Assembly (NCBI RefSeq): GCF_004217615.1
Contig: NZ_SHLD01000001.1
Coordinates: 186,001-250,000 of the forward strand
Source: Micromonospora kangleipakensis
GTDB lineage: Bacteria > Actinomycetota > Actinomycetes > Mycobacteriales > Micromonosporaceae
Direction: 5' to 3'
Length of the DNA stretch: 64,000 nt
In this document: in pieces, positions 54,757-63,263 of the stretch
Numbering within the stretch: position 1 is the first letter of the stretch
Layout: the number at the start of each line of letters is the position of its first letter
Translations under genes and position numbers: made by a program
The notes under the pieces: model-generated
Seen by the model: only the letters and a program-made list of their open reading frames with translations
Database searches by the model: none
What the model was told of the DNA's origin: nothing

Positions 54757-55383
54757 TCAGGACTCCTTGACCGTGATGGTCTCGACGGTGTTCGCCACGT
54801 GCTCGAAGGCGTCGCAGGCGGCCTCCAGCTCGTCGGCGACCTCCTTCATCTTCAGCACGGTGAGGGCGTCGTACTCGCCGGAGAAGAGCCGGACCAGCAG
54901 CATCCGGTACGCCTGGTCGCCGTCGTTCTCGAGGCGGTTGCACTCGATCCAGTACTCCTCGAGGTCCTTCATCGACTTCAGCCGGGGCATCGCCTCGGCG
55001 GTCAGCTTGGCCTGCTGGTCGAGGACGTTCACCAGCTCGTGCAGCTCGCGCGGCAGCGAGGGAAGCTTGGTCAGGCCGTACAGGTAGAGCAGGTTGCCGA
55101 CCGCCTCCAGGTGGTCCATCACGTCGTCGAGCAGCGAGCCCAGACGGTAGATGTCCTCCCGGTCGAACGGGGTGATGAAGGTAGAGTTGATCTTCTTGTA
55201 CAGCTCGTGGGTGATCTGGTCGCTGTCGTGCTCGACCTCGGTGAGCCGCTCGCTGACGGACTGGATGTCGACGTCGGGCAGGCCCAGCTCGTTCAGCAGT
55301 TCGGTACCCCGCACCAGGTTCTGCGCGGCCCTGGTGAAGAGCTCGTAGAAGGCGCCCTCGGTGGGACGGAAGGAAAACTTCAC
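54757..55383 (-). CDS. DUF47 PhoU-like accessory protein of Pit
   Basis: 208 residues, helical, PhoU-related (FTRAAQNLVRGTELL, EVEHDSDQITHELYKKINSTFITPFDREDIY). DUF47 genes commonly precede pit and are thought to adjust its activity. GTG at 55383 with GAGG upstream. TAGCAT at 55452-55447 may be the -10 of this operon. Confidence 0.9.
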   Translation of the reverse strand: MKFSFRPTEGAFYELFTRAAQNLVRGTELLNELGLPDVDIQSVSERLTEVEHDSDQITHELYKKINSTFITPFDREDIYRLGSLLDDVMDHLEAVGNLLYLYGLTKLPSLPRELHELVNVLDQQAKLTAEAMPRLKSMKDLEEYWIECNRLENDGDQAYRMLLVRLFSGEYDALTVLKMKEVADELEAACDAFEHVANTVETITVKES

Positions 55384-55501
55384 AGCACGGACCTCGTCGT
55401 GTCGGTGGAAGGGTGGCCGCCGCCCCGGAGGGCGTCTGCTCTGGGCATGCTAGGTACCCCGCGGAACCCGGCATTAGCCGGCCCACCCCTGGTCAGGCCC
55501 G

Positions 55502-55534
55502 ATTCACCGTTCGTTCACCCGCCGTTCACCTTCA
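55502..55534 (+). promoter_or_regulatory. Triple Pho box overlapping the 3' end of ppk2, upstream of DUF47-pit
   Basis: Three exact 11-nt direct repeats: ATTCACCGTTC (55502), GTTCACCCGCC (55513), GTTCACCTTCA (55524). They overlap the last codons and stop of ppk2 and lie about 120-150 bp upstream of the DUF47 start. The repeats read on the plus strand while DUF47-pit is on the minus strand. Confidence 0.78.
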
Positions 55535-56504
55535 GCATCTCGTCCCCGCTCCGCAACCGCTGGCGTTCCCGCTCCACGTCGAAACCGGCAGCCGGATACC
55601 CCAGATCAAGTCCCTCGAACGTCTCCCGGAGCAGGTGGGCGACCGCCCAGTCCCGGTACCACTTGCGGTCCGCCGGCACCACGAACCACGGCGCGGCGTC
55701 CGCGTCGCAGCGGGCCAGGGCCTCGGCGTACGCGGCCTGGTAGTCGTCCCAGCGGGCCCGCGAGTCGAGATCGCTCGGGTTGTACTTCCAATACTTCTGC
55801 GGATCGGTCAGCCGTTCCATCAGCCGTTCGCCCTGCTCCGCGTACGAGATGTGCAGCATCACCTTGACCAGGGTCACCCCGCCGTCGACCAGCTCCCGCT
55901 CGAAGGCGTTGATCTGGTCGTACCGGGCGCGCCAGGTGGGCTCGTCGACCAGCTCGCCGACCCGGGCGATCAGCACGTCCTCGTAGTGGGAGCGGTTGAA
56001 GATGCCGACGTAGCCGGGCGGCGGCAGGGCCCGGCGGATCCGCCACAGGAAGTCGTGCCGCAGCTCCTCCTCGGTGGGCGGCCCGAACGAGCGGATGTGC
56101 AGGCCGAGCGGGTTCATCGCGCCGGCCACCCGCTTGATGGTGCCGTCCTTGCCGCCGCAGTCCATCGCCTGGAGCACCAGCAGCACGCGGCGCGGCCGAC
56201 CGCCGTCCAGCTGGGCGTCGGCCGCCGTCGGAGCACTGGTCGGCGCCTCCGGGCCGGCCGCGGCCTGCGCGGCGGCGTACAGCATCTCCTGCTGCCGGCC
56301 CAGGTCGACGCCGAGCAGCTCGACCTGCTCGCGGGCCCACTCCTTGCGCCGCTTCCCGCTCCCCGCCGCCCCCGGCAGCCCCGGCGTCGACCGCGGGTCG
56401 ACCGCCCGCAGGTCCACCGCCCCGCCGTCCGGGTTCACCCGCAGCAGCTCCCGCATCGTCCCGCCGTGTGGCGGCACGGCCCCGACCCCATCGACTCCAC
56501 TCAT
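55515..56504 (-). CDS. ppk2: Polyphosphate kinase 2 family enzyme
   Basis: 329 residues. Walker A-like LQAMDCGGKDGTIKRV, lid region FLWRIRRALPPPGYVGIFNRSHYEDV and DPQKYWKYNPSDLDSR are those of PPK2-type polyphosphate:nucleotide phosphotransferases, which phosphorylate nucleotides with polyphosphate. An N-terminal extension of about 75 residues precedes the kinase core. ATG at 56504. Its 3' end carries the Pho box, tying it to the phosphate genes downstream. Confidence 0.9.
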   Translation of the reverse strand: MSGVDGVGAVPPHGGTMRELLRVNPDGGAVDLRAVDPRSTPGLPGAAGSGKRRKEWAREQVELLGVDLGRQQEMLYAAAQAAAGPEAPTSAPTAADAQLDGGRPRRVLLVLQAMDCGGKDGTIKRVAGAMNPLGLHIRSFGPPTEEELRHDFLWRIRRALPPPGYVGIFNRSHYEDVLIARVGELVDEPTWRARYDQINAFERELVDGGVTLVKVMLHISYAEQGERLMERLTDPQKYWKYNPSDLDSRARWDDYQAAYAEALARCDADAAPWFVVPADRKWYRDWAVAHLLRETFEGLDLGYPAAGFDVERERQRLRSGDEMLKVNGG

Positions 56505-56691
56505 CCCCCGATCCTCACCCACGCCACCCACCCCCGCCTCCCGACGCCCCTCCCGCCCCCCGACCATGCCCGTTTCACCCTTTCTGCGTCTGCTATGAGA
56601 GGCACAACTCCCTGACCGCCCTCGGTCGTCACGTTTGGGGGCGGTGGGACGTGCCGGGGAAGGGGAGAATGTGTCAGTGGGGAGGGATGTC

Positions 56692-57651
56692 GTGGTGGGA
56701 GATCTTGCGGCGGAGTTCGAGGCGGAGCGGGGGCACCTGACGGCGGTGGCCCACCGGATGCTGGGCAGCCGGAGCGAGGCCGAGGACGCGGTGCAGGAGA
56801 CCTGGCTGCGCTACGCGGGCGCGCTCGCCGACCCGGCGGCCCGGGCGCAGATCCGGGAGCTGAGGGCCTGGCTGACCACCACCTGCTCGCGGATCTGCCT
56901 GGACGTGCTCCGCTCGGCCCGGGTCCGCAGGGAGACCTATCCCGGCCAGTGGCTGCCCGAACCCGTGGTGACCGCCGTACCGGCCACGGACGGCTTCGCC
57001 CCGGACCCGGCCGAGCGGGCGGTCCGCACCGACCAGCTCGGCACCGCGCTGCTGGTGGTGCTGGAGCGGCTCGCGCCGGAGCAGCGGGTGGCCTTCGTCC
57101 TGCACGACGTCTTCGCGGTGCCGTTCGCCACCATCGCCGAGGTGCTCCGCACCACTCCCGCCGCCGCCCGGCAGCTCGCCTCCCGGGCCCGCCGCGCGGT
57201 CACCGGCCCGGACGTCCCCCGGCACACCGCCGACCTGGCCGAGCAGCAACGGGTGCTCGCCGCGTTCGCCACGGCGGTGGAGTCCGGCGAGCTGGACCGG
57301 CTGGTCGAGGTGCTCGCCCCGGACGTGGTCATGGTCGGCGACAGCGGCGGGCACTTCCCGGCGGCCCGCCGGCCGGTGGTGGGCGCCGAGGCGGTGGCCC
57401 GCTTCATCCTCGGCCTCTTCGGCCAGGCCGGCCGGTTCGCCGGCCCGCTGCTGGCCCGGCCGGTGCTGGTCGACGGCGCCCTCGGCTGGCAGATGGAGAC
57501 CGTCTACCGGGACGGCCGCACGCTGCGCCTGGTCATGGCGTACGCGGTGCACGAGGGGCGGATCACCGGCGTCTTCAACCAGCTCAACCCGGAGAAGCTC
57601 CCGGAGCTGCCGCCGTTCGGCCCGGACGACGCCTGGCCGCCGCGCTGGTGA
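56692..57651 (+). CDS. ECF41-type sigma factor (SigJ-like) with SnoaL-like C-terminus
   Basis: About 319 residues. Region 2 (AVAHRMLGSRSEAEDAVQETWLR), the ECF41-type linker with GQWLPEPVV, region 4 (LAPEQRVAFVLHDVFAVPFATIAEVL), then a SnoaL-like domain of about 120 residues ending NQLNPEKLPELP. ECF41 factors lack an anti-sigma and use this tail to regulate themselves; NPEKL is kept, but the usual DGGGK reads DSGGH. GTG 56692 is chosen (GGAGGG upstream); GTG 56671 is in frame. Divergent from ppk2. Confidence 0.85.
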   Translation: MVGDLAAEFEAERGHLTAVAHRMLGSRSEAEDAVQETWLRYAGALADPAARAQIRELRAWLTTTCSRICLDVLRSARVRRETYPGQWLPEPVVTAVPATDGFAPDPAERAVRTDQLGTALLVVLERLAPEQRVAFVLHDVFAVPFATIAEVLRTTPAAARQLASRARRAVTGPDVPRHTADLAEQQRVLAAFATAVESGELDRLVEVLAPDVVMVGDSGGHFPAARRPVVGAEAVARFILGLFGQAGRFAGPLLARPVLVDGALGWQMETVYRDGRTLRLVMAYAVHEGRITGVFNQLNPEKLPELPPFGPDDAWPPRW

Positions 57652-57658
57652 GCGCGGC

Positions 57659-58165
57659 TCAGACCACCAGGGCCAGCCACTTCCGGTACGACGTGGCGAA
57701 CGGCTCGGTGCCGTCCGCGAGCGCACCGAAGAGCCAGCGGGCCGCCGACTCCGCCTCGGCGACCACGTCGTCGGGGTAGCCGAAACGCTCCCGGTGCTCG
57801 GCGAACTCGTCCTCGTCGCGCAGCTCCACCAGGCCGGTCGCCCGGCGGCGCACCACGTCCAGGTCGAGGTCGATCAGGTGGACCGTGTCGTCGCCCTCCC
57901 AGCGGGCCGGCGTGGCGATGTCGCAGTAGACCTCGCTGGTCCGCGGCGGCGGGTTGAACATGCCGGTCCACCAGCCGTGGTGCGGCACCAGCAGGACGAA
58001 GGGGATCTGCTCGACCGAGGGCCGACCGTGGTAGACCGACTCGGTGCCGGCCGGCACGCCGAGCCAGACACCGAGGTCGTCCTCGGCGAGCCGGCGGGCC
58101 GGGTAGTCGCGGTGGGCGCTGCCGTCGTACTTGCGGTAGATCACGCGGACCACGTCGCTCGGCAT
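57659..58165 (-). CDS. DUF402 / FomD-like protein
   Basis: 168 residues. DUF402 beta-barrel features: YHGRPSVEQIPFVLLVPHHGWW, VYCDIATPARW, HLIDLDLDVV and DEDEFAEHRERFGYPDDVV. The family includes nucleotide phosphohydrolases (FomD). Function here unknown. ATG at 58165 lies seven bases after TAGGGT (leaderless type). Confidence 0.85.
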   Translation of the reverse strand: MPSDVVRVIYRKYDGSAHRDYPARRLAEDDLGVWLGVPAGTESVYHGRPSVEQIPFVLLVPHHGWWTGMFNPPPRTSEVYCDIATPARWEGDDTVHLIDLDLDVVRRRATGLVELRDEDEFAEHRERFGYPDDVVAEAESAARWLFGALADGTEPFATSYRKWLALVV

Positions 58166-58303
58166 GAGTGGCACCCTAACCGATTCCGGCCACGCGACGC
58201 GATCGGCAGGTAACCGGACGCGACCCGCGCGAACGCGTACGGCGACGACGCCACGCGGCGGATGGGCGCGCCCGGTGTCGGCGGCGGCGGGTACCGTCGC
58301 ACG

Positions 58304-60451
58304 GTGACTCCGCCCCGCACCGCCACCGGTCCCGCCGCGTCCCGGAAGGGTCGGGGCACCCGGCCGAGCGGGGACGACCTGCTCGCCGCGGCGGTCGGCG
58401 CGGTGCCCGGCGGGGCCACCCGCCCGGGCCAGCAGCAGATGGCCGAGGCGATCGAGCGGAGCATCACCTCCGGCGAGCACCTGCTCGTCCAGGCCGGCAC
58501 CGGCACCGGCAAGTCGCTGGCCTACCTCGCCCCGGCGCTGACCGTGGACGGCCCGGTGGTGGTCTCCACCGCCACCCTGGCGTTGCAGTCCCAGCTGGTC
58601 GACCACGACCTGCCCCGGCTCGCCGACGCGGTGGAGCCGCTGCTCCGCCGGCGGCCCACCTTCGCCGTGCTCAAGGGGCGGCACCACTACCTCTGCCTGG
58701 CCCGGCTGGACAATTCCACCGAGGACGAGCCGGAGGACACCCTCTTCGACGCCCCTGCGGCCCGCCCCGGCGGCGGGACGAAGTGGCTGGGCGAGGCGGG
58801 CCGGCTCGGCAAGCAGATCCAGCGGCTGCGCGACTGGGCCGAGGAGACCGCGACCGGCGACCGGGACGAGCTGGACCCGGGCGTCGACGACCAGGCCTGG
58901 CGGCTGGTGTCGATGCCGGCCCGGGAGTGCGTCGGCGCTAGCCGCTGCCCGTTCGGCCAGGAGTGCTTCGCCGAGGCGTCCCGGGCCCGGGCCCGGGAGG
59001 CGGACATCGTGGTCACCAACCACAGCCTGCTCGCCGTCGACATGCTCGCCGGCCGGCACATCGTGCCGCCGCACAAGCTGCTCATCGTCGACGAGGCGCA
59101 CGAGCTGGCCGACCGGGTCTCCTCGGCCGCCCAGGCCGAGCTGGTGCCGGAGCTGATCGACCGGTCGGCCCGGCGGGCCCGACCGCTGCTCCGGCCCGAC
59201 GTCGCCGAGCGGCTCACCGAGGCCGGTGACGCCCTCGCCATCGGGCTGGCCGAGGTGCCCGCCGGGCGGCTGACCGCCGGGCTGCCGGGGCCGCTGCGCG
59301 AGGCGTGCACGCTGCTCGACGCGGCGACCCGGGCGGCGCTGGAGGCGATCGGCGAGGTCAAGGCCGATGACCCGGACCCGGTCCGGAAGCAGCAGGCGAA
59401 GGCGGTGCTGGACGAGCTCTCCACCACCGCCCAGCGACTGCTGGAGGAGGCGGACCACGACGTGGCCTGGGTGGAGAAGCCCGACAACGGCAGCCGCCGG
59501 GCCCTGGTGGTCGCCCCGCTCTCGGTCGCCGGCACCCTCGCCACCCACCTGTACGACGAGCGCACGGTGGTCGCCACCTCGGCGACCCTCGCGCTGGGCG
59601 GCCGGTTCGACACGGTGGCCCGGGCGCTCGGGCTCGACGCGCCGCCGCCCGCCCCGCCGACCCCGGCCGCCGCCGCCCTCGCCGCCAGCACGGCGCGCGG
59701 GGACGCCGCCGTGCCCGCGCCGGTCGCCGCGGCACCCGGCAGCCGCGCCGCCACCGGCACCGTGCCGGCCACCGAGGGGCCGGGCTGGCGCTCGCTCGAC
59801 GTCGGCTCGCCGTTCGACTACGCGCGGCAGGGCATCCTCTACGTCGCCGCGCACCTGCCCCGCCCCAGCGTCTCCGGGCTGCCCGAGGCGGCCGGCGAGG
59901 AGCTGCTGGCGCTGGTCGGGGCGCTCGGTGGGCGTACCCTCGGGCTCTTCTCCTCACGACGGGCCGCGCAACAGGCCGCGGAGCTGCTCCGCGCGCGGAC
60001 CGACCTGCCGGTGCTGCTCCAGGGCGAGGAGGCGCTGCCGCTGCTGGTCCGCCGGTTCCGGCAGGAGCGGTCGAGCTGCCTGTTCGGGGTGATGTCGCTC
60101 TGGCAGGGGGTGGACGTGCCAGGCGACGCCTGCCAGCTCGTGGTGATCGACCGGCTGCCCTTCCCGCGCCCGGACGAGCCGCTCGCGGCGGCCCGGGCCG
60201 CGGCGGTGGACGCCAGCGGCGGGTCCGGCTTCGCCGCGGTCAGCGTGCCGATCGCGGCGGTCCGGCTGGCCCAGGGCGTGGGGCGGCTGATCCGGGCCAC
60301 CGGGGACCGGGGCGTCGTCGCGGTGCTCGACTCCCGGCTGGAGGCCGCCCGCGGCTACGGCCCGTTCCTGCGGCGTTCGCTGCCGCCGTTCTGGTACACC
60401 ACGCGGCCGGACGTGGCCCGGGGCGCCCTGGAACGGCTCGGGAAGAGCTGA
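58304..60451 (+). CDS. dinG: ATP-dependent DNA helicase DinG (XPD-like)
   Basis: 715 residues, superfamily 2. Walker A QAGTGTGKSLAYL (about residues 64-76), Fe-S cluster cysteines (HHYLCLAR, ARECVGASRCPFGQECF), DEAH box VDEAHELADR, motif VI GVGRLIRATGDRG. A Pro/Ala-rich insertion lies near residues 445-480. It unwinds DNA in repair. The GTG at 58304 follows TACCGT by six bases. No LexA box is evident upstream. Confidence 0.92.
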   Translation: MTPPRTATGPAASRKGRGTRPSGDDLLAAAVGAVPGGATRPGQQQMAEAIERSITSGEHLLVQAGTGTGKSLAYLAPALTVDGPVVVSTATLALQSQLVDHDLPRLADAVEPLLRRRPTFAVLKGRHHYLCLARLDNSTEDEPEDTLFDAPAARPGGGTKWLGEAGRLGKQIQRLRDWAEETATGDRDELDPGVDDQAWRLVSMPARECVGASRCPFGQECFAEASRARAREADIVVTNHSLLAVDMLAGRHIVPPHKLLIVDEAHELADRVSSAAQAELVPELIDRSARRARPLLRPDVAERLTEAGDALAIGLAEVPAGRLTAGLPGPLREACTLLDAATRAALEAIGEVKADDPDPVRKQQAKAVLDELSTTAQRLLEEADHDVAWVEKPDNGSRRALVVAPLSVAGTLATHLYDERTVVATSATLALGGRFDTVARALGLDAPPPAPPTPAAAALAASTARGDAAVPAPVAAAPGSRAATGTVPATEGPGWRSLDVGSPFDYARQGILYVAAHLPRPSVSGLPEAAGEELLALVGALGGRTLGLFSSRRAAQQAAELLRARTDLPVLLQGEEALPLLVRRFRQERSSCLFGVMSLWQGVDVPGDACQLVVIDRLPFPRPDEPLAAARAAAVDASGGSGFAAVSVPIAAVRLAQGVGRLIRATGDRGVVAVLDSRLEAARGYGPFLRRSLPPFWYTTRPDVARGALERLGKS

Positions 60452-60469
60452 CGGAACGTTCCGAACAAC

Positions 60470-61768
60470 TCAGGGGGCCTGGGAGGCGACCACCACCGCG
60501 TCCGGCGGGGTGTCCGGCACGGTCCGGGCGGCGAGCCGGCGGACGGCCGTGTTGAGCACCGCGATCAGCGGCACCGCGACCAGCGCCCCGGTGATCCCGG
60601 CGAGGACGACGCCGGCGGCGATCCCGATGATCACGGCGAGCGGGTGGATGGCCACCGCGCGTCCCATGATCAAGGGCTGGAGCACGTGCCCCTCGACCTG
60701 CTGCACGCCGATCACCACCCCGAGGATGATCAGCGCCTTGATCGGCCCGCTGTCGACCAGCGCCACCAACACCGCCACGATGCCGGAGAGCGCGGCGCCG
60801 ACGATCGGGATGAACGCCCCCAGGAAGACCAGCGCGGCCAGCGGGAAGGCGAACGGGATGTCGAAGGCGACCAGGAAAATGCCGATGCCGACCGCGTCGA
60901 TGAAGGCGACCAGCACCGTGGCCCGGACGTAGGCGCCCAGCGTCGCCCAGGATGCCCGGCCGGCGTCGTCGACCTTCCAGCGCGCGCCGACCGGCAGCAG
61001 CCGGACCAGGAACCGCCAGATCCGGCTGCCGTCCCGCAGGAAGAAGAAGGTGGCGAAGAGCACCAGGACGGTGCCGGTGAGCACCTCGGCGAGGGTGGCG
61101 GCGGTGGAGAGGGCACCGCTGGTGACCTTCGAGGTGTTGCCGTTGACCCAGCCCTGCGCCTCGTCGATGTACCGGTTGAGCTGGCCGTCGGAGAGGTGCA
61201 GCGGCCCGGTCTTGAGCCAGTTCTGGATCTGCCGCACGCCCTCCGACGACTTCTCGCTCAGCTCCGGCACGCCCTGGATGAACTCGTTCACCACCAGGGT
61301 CAGCGTGCCGACCACCGCGGCCAGCCCGCCGACGAGCACCACCCCGGTCGCCAGCGACCGGGGGAAGCGGGCCTTCAGCAGCCAGCCGACCGCCGGGGCG
61401 AGCAGCGCCGACAGCAGCAGCGCCACCGCCAGCGGGATGATCACGATCCGGATGGTGCCGACGATCCGGAGCAGCGCCCAGGCGACGACCCCGATCACGA
61501 TCAGGCGCCACGACCAGGCGGCCCCGATCCGCAGCGCGTGCGGCACGTCGGCGTCGTCCCGGCTGGAGGTGGAGTTGTGCAGCGCGGCCGGCGGTTCCGC
61601 GCCCACCACCGTCGCCGAGGCCGGCGCCACCGGACCCGGCGAGGCCGGCGAGGCCACGCCCGGATCGTCGGGCTCGTCCGCCGGCTGGGTACGGCCCGAG
61701 CGCACCGACTCGCGTCCCGACTCGTACGCGTGACGGAGCCGTCCACGTACCCGCTCGAAGCGGCTCAA
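60470..61768 (-). CDS. AI-2E family transporter
   Basis: 432 residues. A charged cytoplasmic start of about 85 residues, then seven or eight membrane helices with the family segments VALLLSALLAPAVGWLL, FIPIVGAALSGIVAVLVALV and GVQQVEGHVLQPLIMGRAV. Members act as Na+/H+ antiporters or exporters; the AI-2 link is not general. TTG at 61768 is preferred because GGGAGG lies five bases upstream; the GTG at 61774 overlaps that site. Confidence 0.87.
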   Translation of the reverse strand: MSRFERVRGRLRHAYESGRESVRSGRTQPADEPDDPGVASPASPGPVAPASATVVGAEPPAALHNSTSSRDDADVPHALRIGAAWSWRLIVIGVVAWALLRIVGTIRIVIIPLAVALLLSALLAPAVGWLLKARFPRSLATGVVLVGGLAAVVGTLTLVVNEFIQGVPELSEKSSEGVRQIQNWLKTGPLHLSDGQLNRYIDEAQGWVNGNTSKVTSGALSTAATLAEVLTGTVLVLFATFFFLRDGSRIWRFLVRLLPVGARWKVDDAGRASWATLGAYVRATVLVAFIDAVGIGIFLVAFDIPFAFPLAALVFLGAFIPIVGAALSGIVAVLVALVDSGPIKALIILGVVIGVQQVEGHVLQPLIMGRAVAIHPLAVIIGIAAGVVLAGITGALVAVPLIAVLNTAVRRLAARTVPDTPPDAVVVASQAP

Positions 61769-61923
61769 GCGCACCTCCCGCAAAGCTGGTCCGCCCACGA
61801 CACAGGGGGGGACAGGATACGTCCGTCCGACCAACCTTGGGGCGGTTCCGCCACACATTGCCCCCGCTCGACTCCGCTCAACCACCGCACTACCGGCCAC
61901 GGCGCACGCGGTAGCGTCTTCGC

Positions 61924-62271
61924 GTGACCGCCGACCAGAACCTCGACTCCGGCCTGCCGATCCGCCTGCTGCACGACCGCCTGCTGGTGCGCATGGAGGG
62001 CGCCGAGGGCGAGCGCCGCTCCACCGCCGGCATCGTCATCCCGGCCACCGCCGCCGTGGGCAAGCGCCTGGCCTGGGCCACCGCGGTGGGGGTGGGTCCG
62101 CACGTGCGCTCGATCGTCGCCGGCGACCGGGTGCTCTTCGACCCCGACGAACGGTCCGAGGTCGAGCTGCACGGTCGCGGATACGTCCTGCTCCGCGAGC
62201 GCGACGTGCACGCCGTCGCCGCCGAACGGGTGGAGCACGAGCCCACCGGCTCGACCGGCCTCTACCTGTAG
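61924..62271 (+). CDS. GroES-like (Cpn10 family) protein
   Basis: 115 residues. The Cpn10 fold is clear: IRLLHDRLLVRMEG, STAGIVIPATA in the mobile-loop position, GVGPHVRSIVAGDRVLFDP and YVLLRERDVHAV. It is a solitary copy without groEL and with an N- and C-terminal extension, so it is probably a divergent paralogue rather than the main co-chaperonin. The GTG at 61924 follows TAGCGT by six bases (leaderless type). Confidence 0.85.
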   Translation: MTADQNLDSGLPIRLLHDRLLVRMEGAEGERRSTAGIVIPATAAVGKRLAWATAVGVGPHVRSIVAGDRVLFDPDERSEVELHGRGYVLLRERDVHAVAAERVEHEPTGSTGLYL

Positions 62272-62349
62272 CCCCTCCCCCACCCCGGGCGTCGTTTGCC
62301 TTGCTTCCCGACGGGAAGCCAGGCACCTCCAGCGCCCTGGGGAGGGACG

Positions 62350-62517
62350 ATGCCGGTATTCCTGAAGAAGCTGCTGTTCTGGGGCTTCGTCGCCTTCCTG
62401 ATCTACTTCATGGCGTTCCGGCCGGACGGCGCGGCACAGATGTTCAAGGGGATCGGGGCGGCGCTGATGGCCATCTTCCAGGGCCTCGGCGACTTCATGA
62501 CCGGCCTGATGACCTGA
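62350..62517 (+). CDS. 55-residue membrane protein
   Basis: MPVFLKKLLFWGFVAFLIYF begins a hydrophobic helix (about 8-25), followed by RPDGAAQMFKGIGAALMAI and a second amphipathic or membrane segment (about 32-53). GGGAGG precedes the ATG by five bases, a strong ribosome site. No family recognised; the size and pattern fit small actinobacterial membrane proteins often left unannotated. Confidence 0.72.
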   Translation: MPVFLKKLLFWGFVAFLIYFMAFRPDGAAQMFKGIGAALMAIFQGLGDFMTGLMT

Positions 62518-62565
62518 CCCGCGCCGCCACCACCGGCGGCCGGAAGCGGGTCAGGCGCCGGGGGC

Positions 62566-63263
62566 CAGGGCGCGGCAGGTCAGCTCGGCGCCGGACCAGC
62601 CGGACGGCCGATCAGGTTCCCGGGGGCCAGGGCGCGGCAGGTCAGCTCGGCGCCGGACCAGCCGGACGGCCGATCAGGTTCCCGGGGGCCAGGGCGCGGC
62701 AGGTCAGCTCGGCGCCGGACCAGCCGGACGGCCGATCAGGTTCCCGGGGGCCAGGGCGCGGCAGGTCAGCTCGGCGCCGGACCAGCCGGACGGCCGATCA
62801 GGTTCCCGGGGGCCAGGGCGCGGCAGGTCAGCTCGGCGCCGGACCAGCCGGACGGCCGATCAGGTTCCCGGGGGCCAGGGCGCGGCAGGTCAGCTCGGCG
62901 CCGGACCAGCCGGACGGCCGATCAGGTTCCCGGGGGCCAGGGCGCGGCAGGTCAGCTCGGCGCCGGACCAGCCGGACGGCCGATCAGGTTCCCGGGGGCC
63001 AGGGCGCGGCAGGTCAGCTCGGCGCCGGACCAGCCGGACGGCCGATCAGGTTCCCGGGGGCCAGGGCGCGGCAGGTCAGCTCGGCGCCGGACCAGCCGGA
63101 CGGCCGATCAGGTTCCCGGGGGCCAGGGCGCGGCAGGTCAGCTCGGCGCCGGACCAGCCGGACGGCCGATCAGGTTCCCGGGGGCCAGGGCGCGGCAGGT
63201 CAGCTCGGCGCCGGACCAGCCGGACGGCCGATCAGGTTCCCGGGGGCCAGGGCGCGGCAGGTC
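62566..63263. repeat. 62-bp tandem array, 11 identical units plus a partial
   Basis: Units start at 62566, 62628, 62690 and so on to 63186 with a 62-bp period; the last, at 63248-63263, is partial. Each unit begins CAGGGCGCGGCAGGTCAGCT and ends GATCAGGTTCCCGGGGGC. I see no difference between units. A diverged stub (GGTCAGGCGCCGGGGGC) precedes the first. The prsW stop codon and last codons lie in the final unit. Units lack stop codons in the plus frames, so a spurious long ORF crosses them. Confidence 0.95.

Noticed and set aside
58200..58303. LexA (SOS) box upstream of dinG
   Set aside because: A GAAC occurs but not the GAAC-N4-GTTC pairing; the CGGAACGTTCCG palindrome at 60452 is downstream and lacks the spacer.
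62566..63263. CRISPR-like array
   Set aside because: Units are identical and contiguous with no variable spacers, and there are no cas genes.
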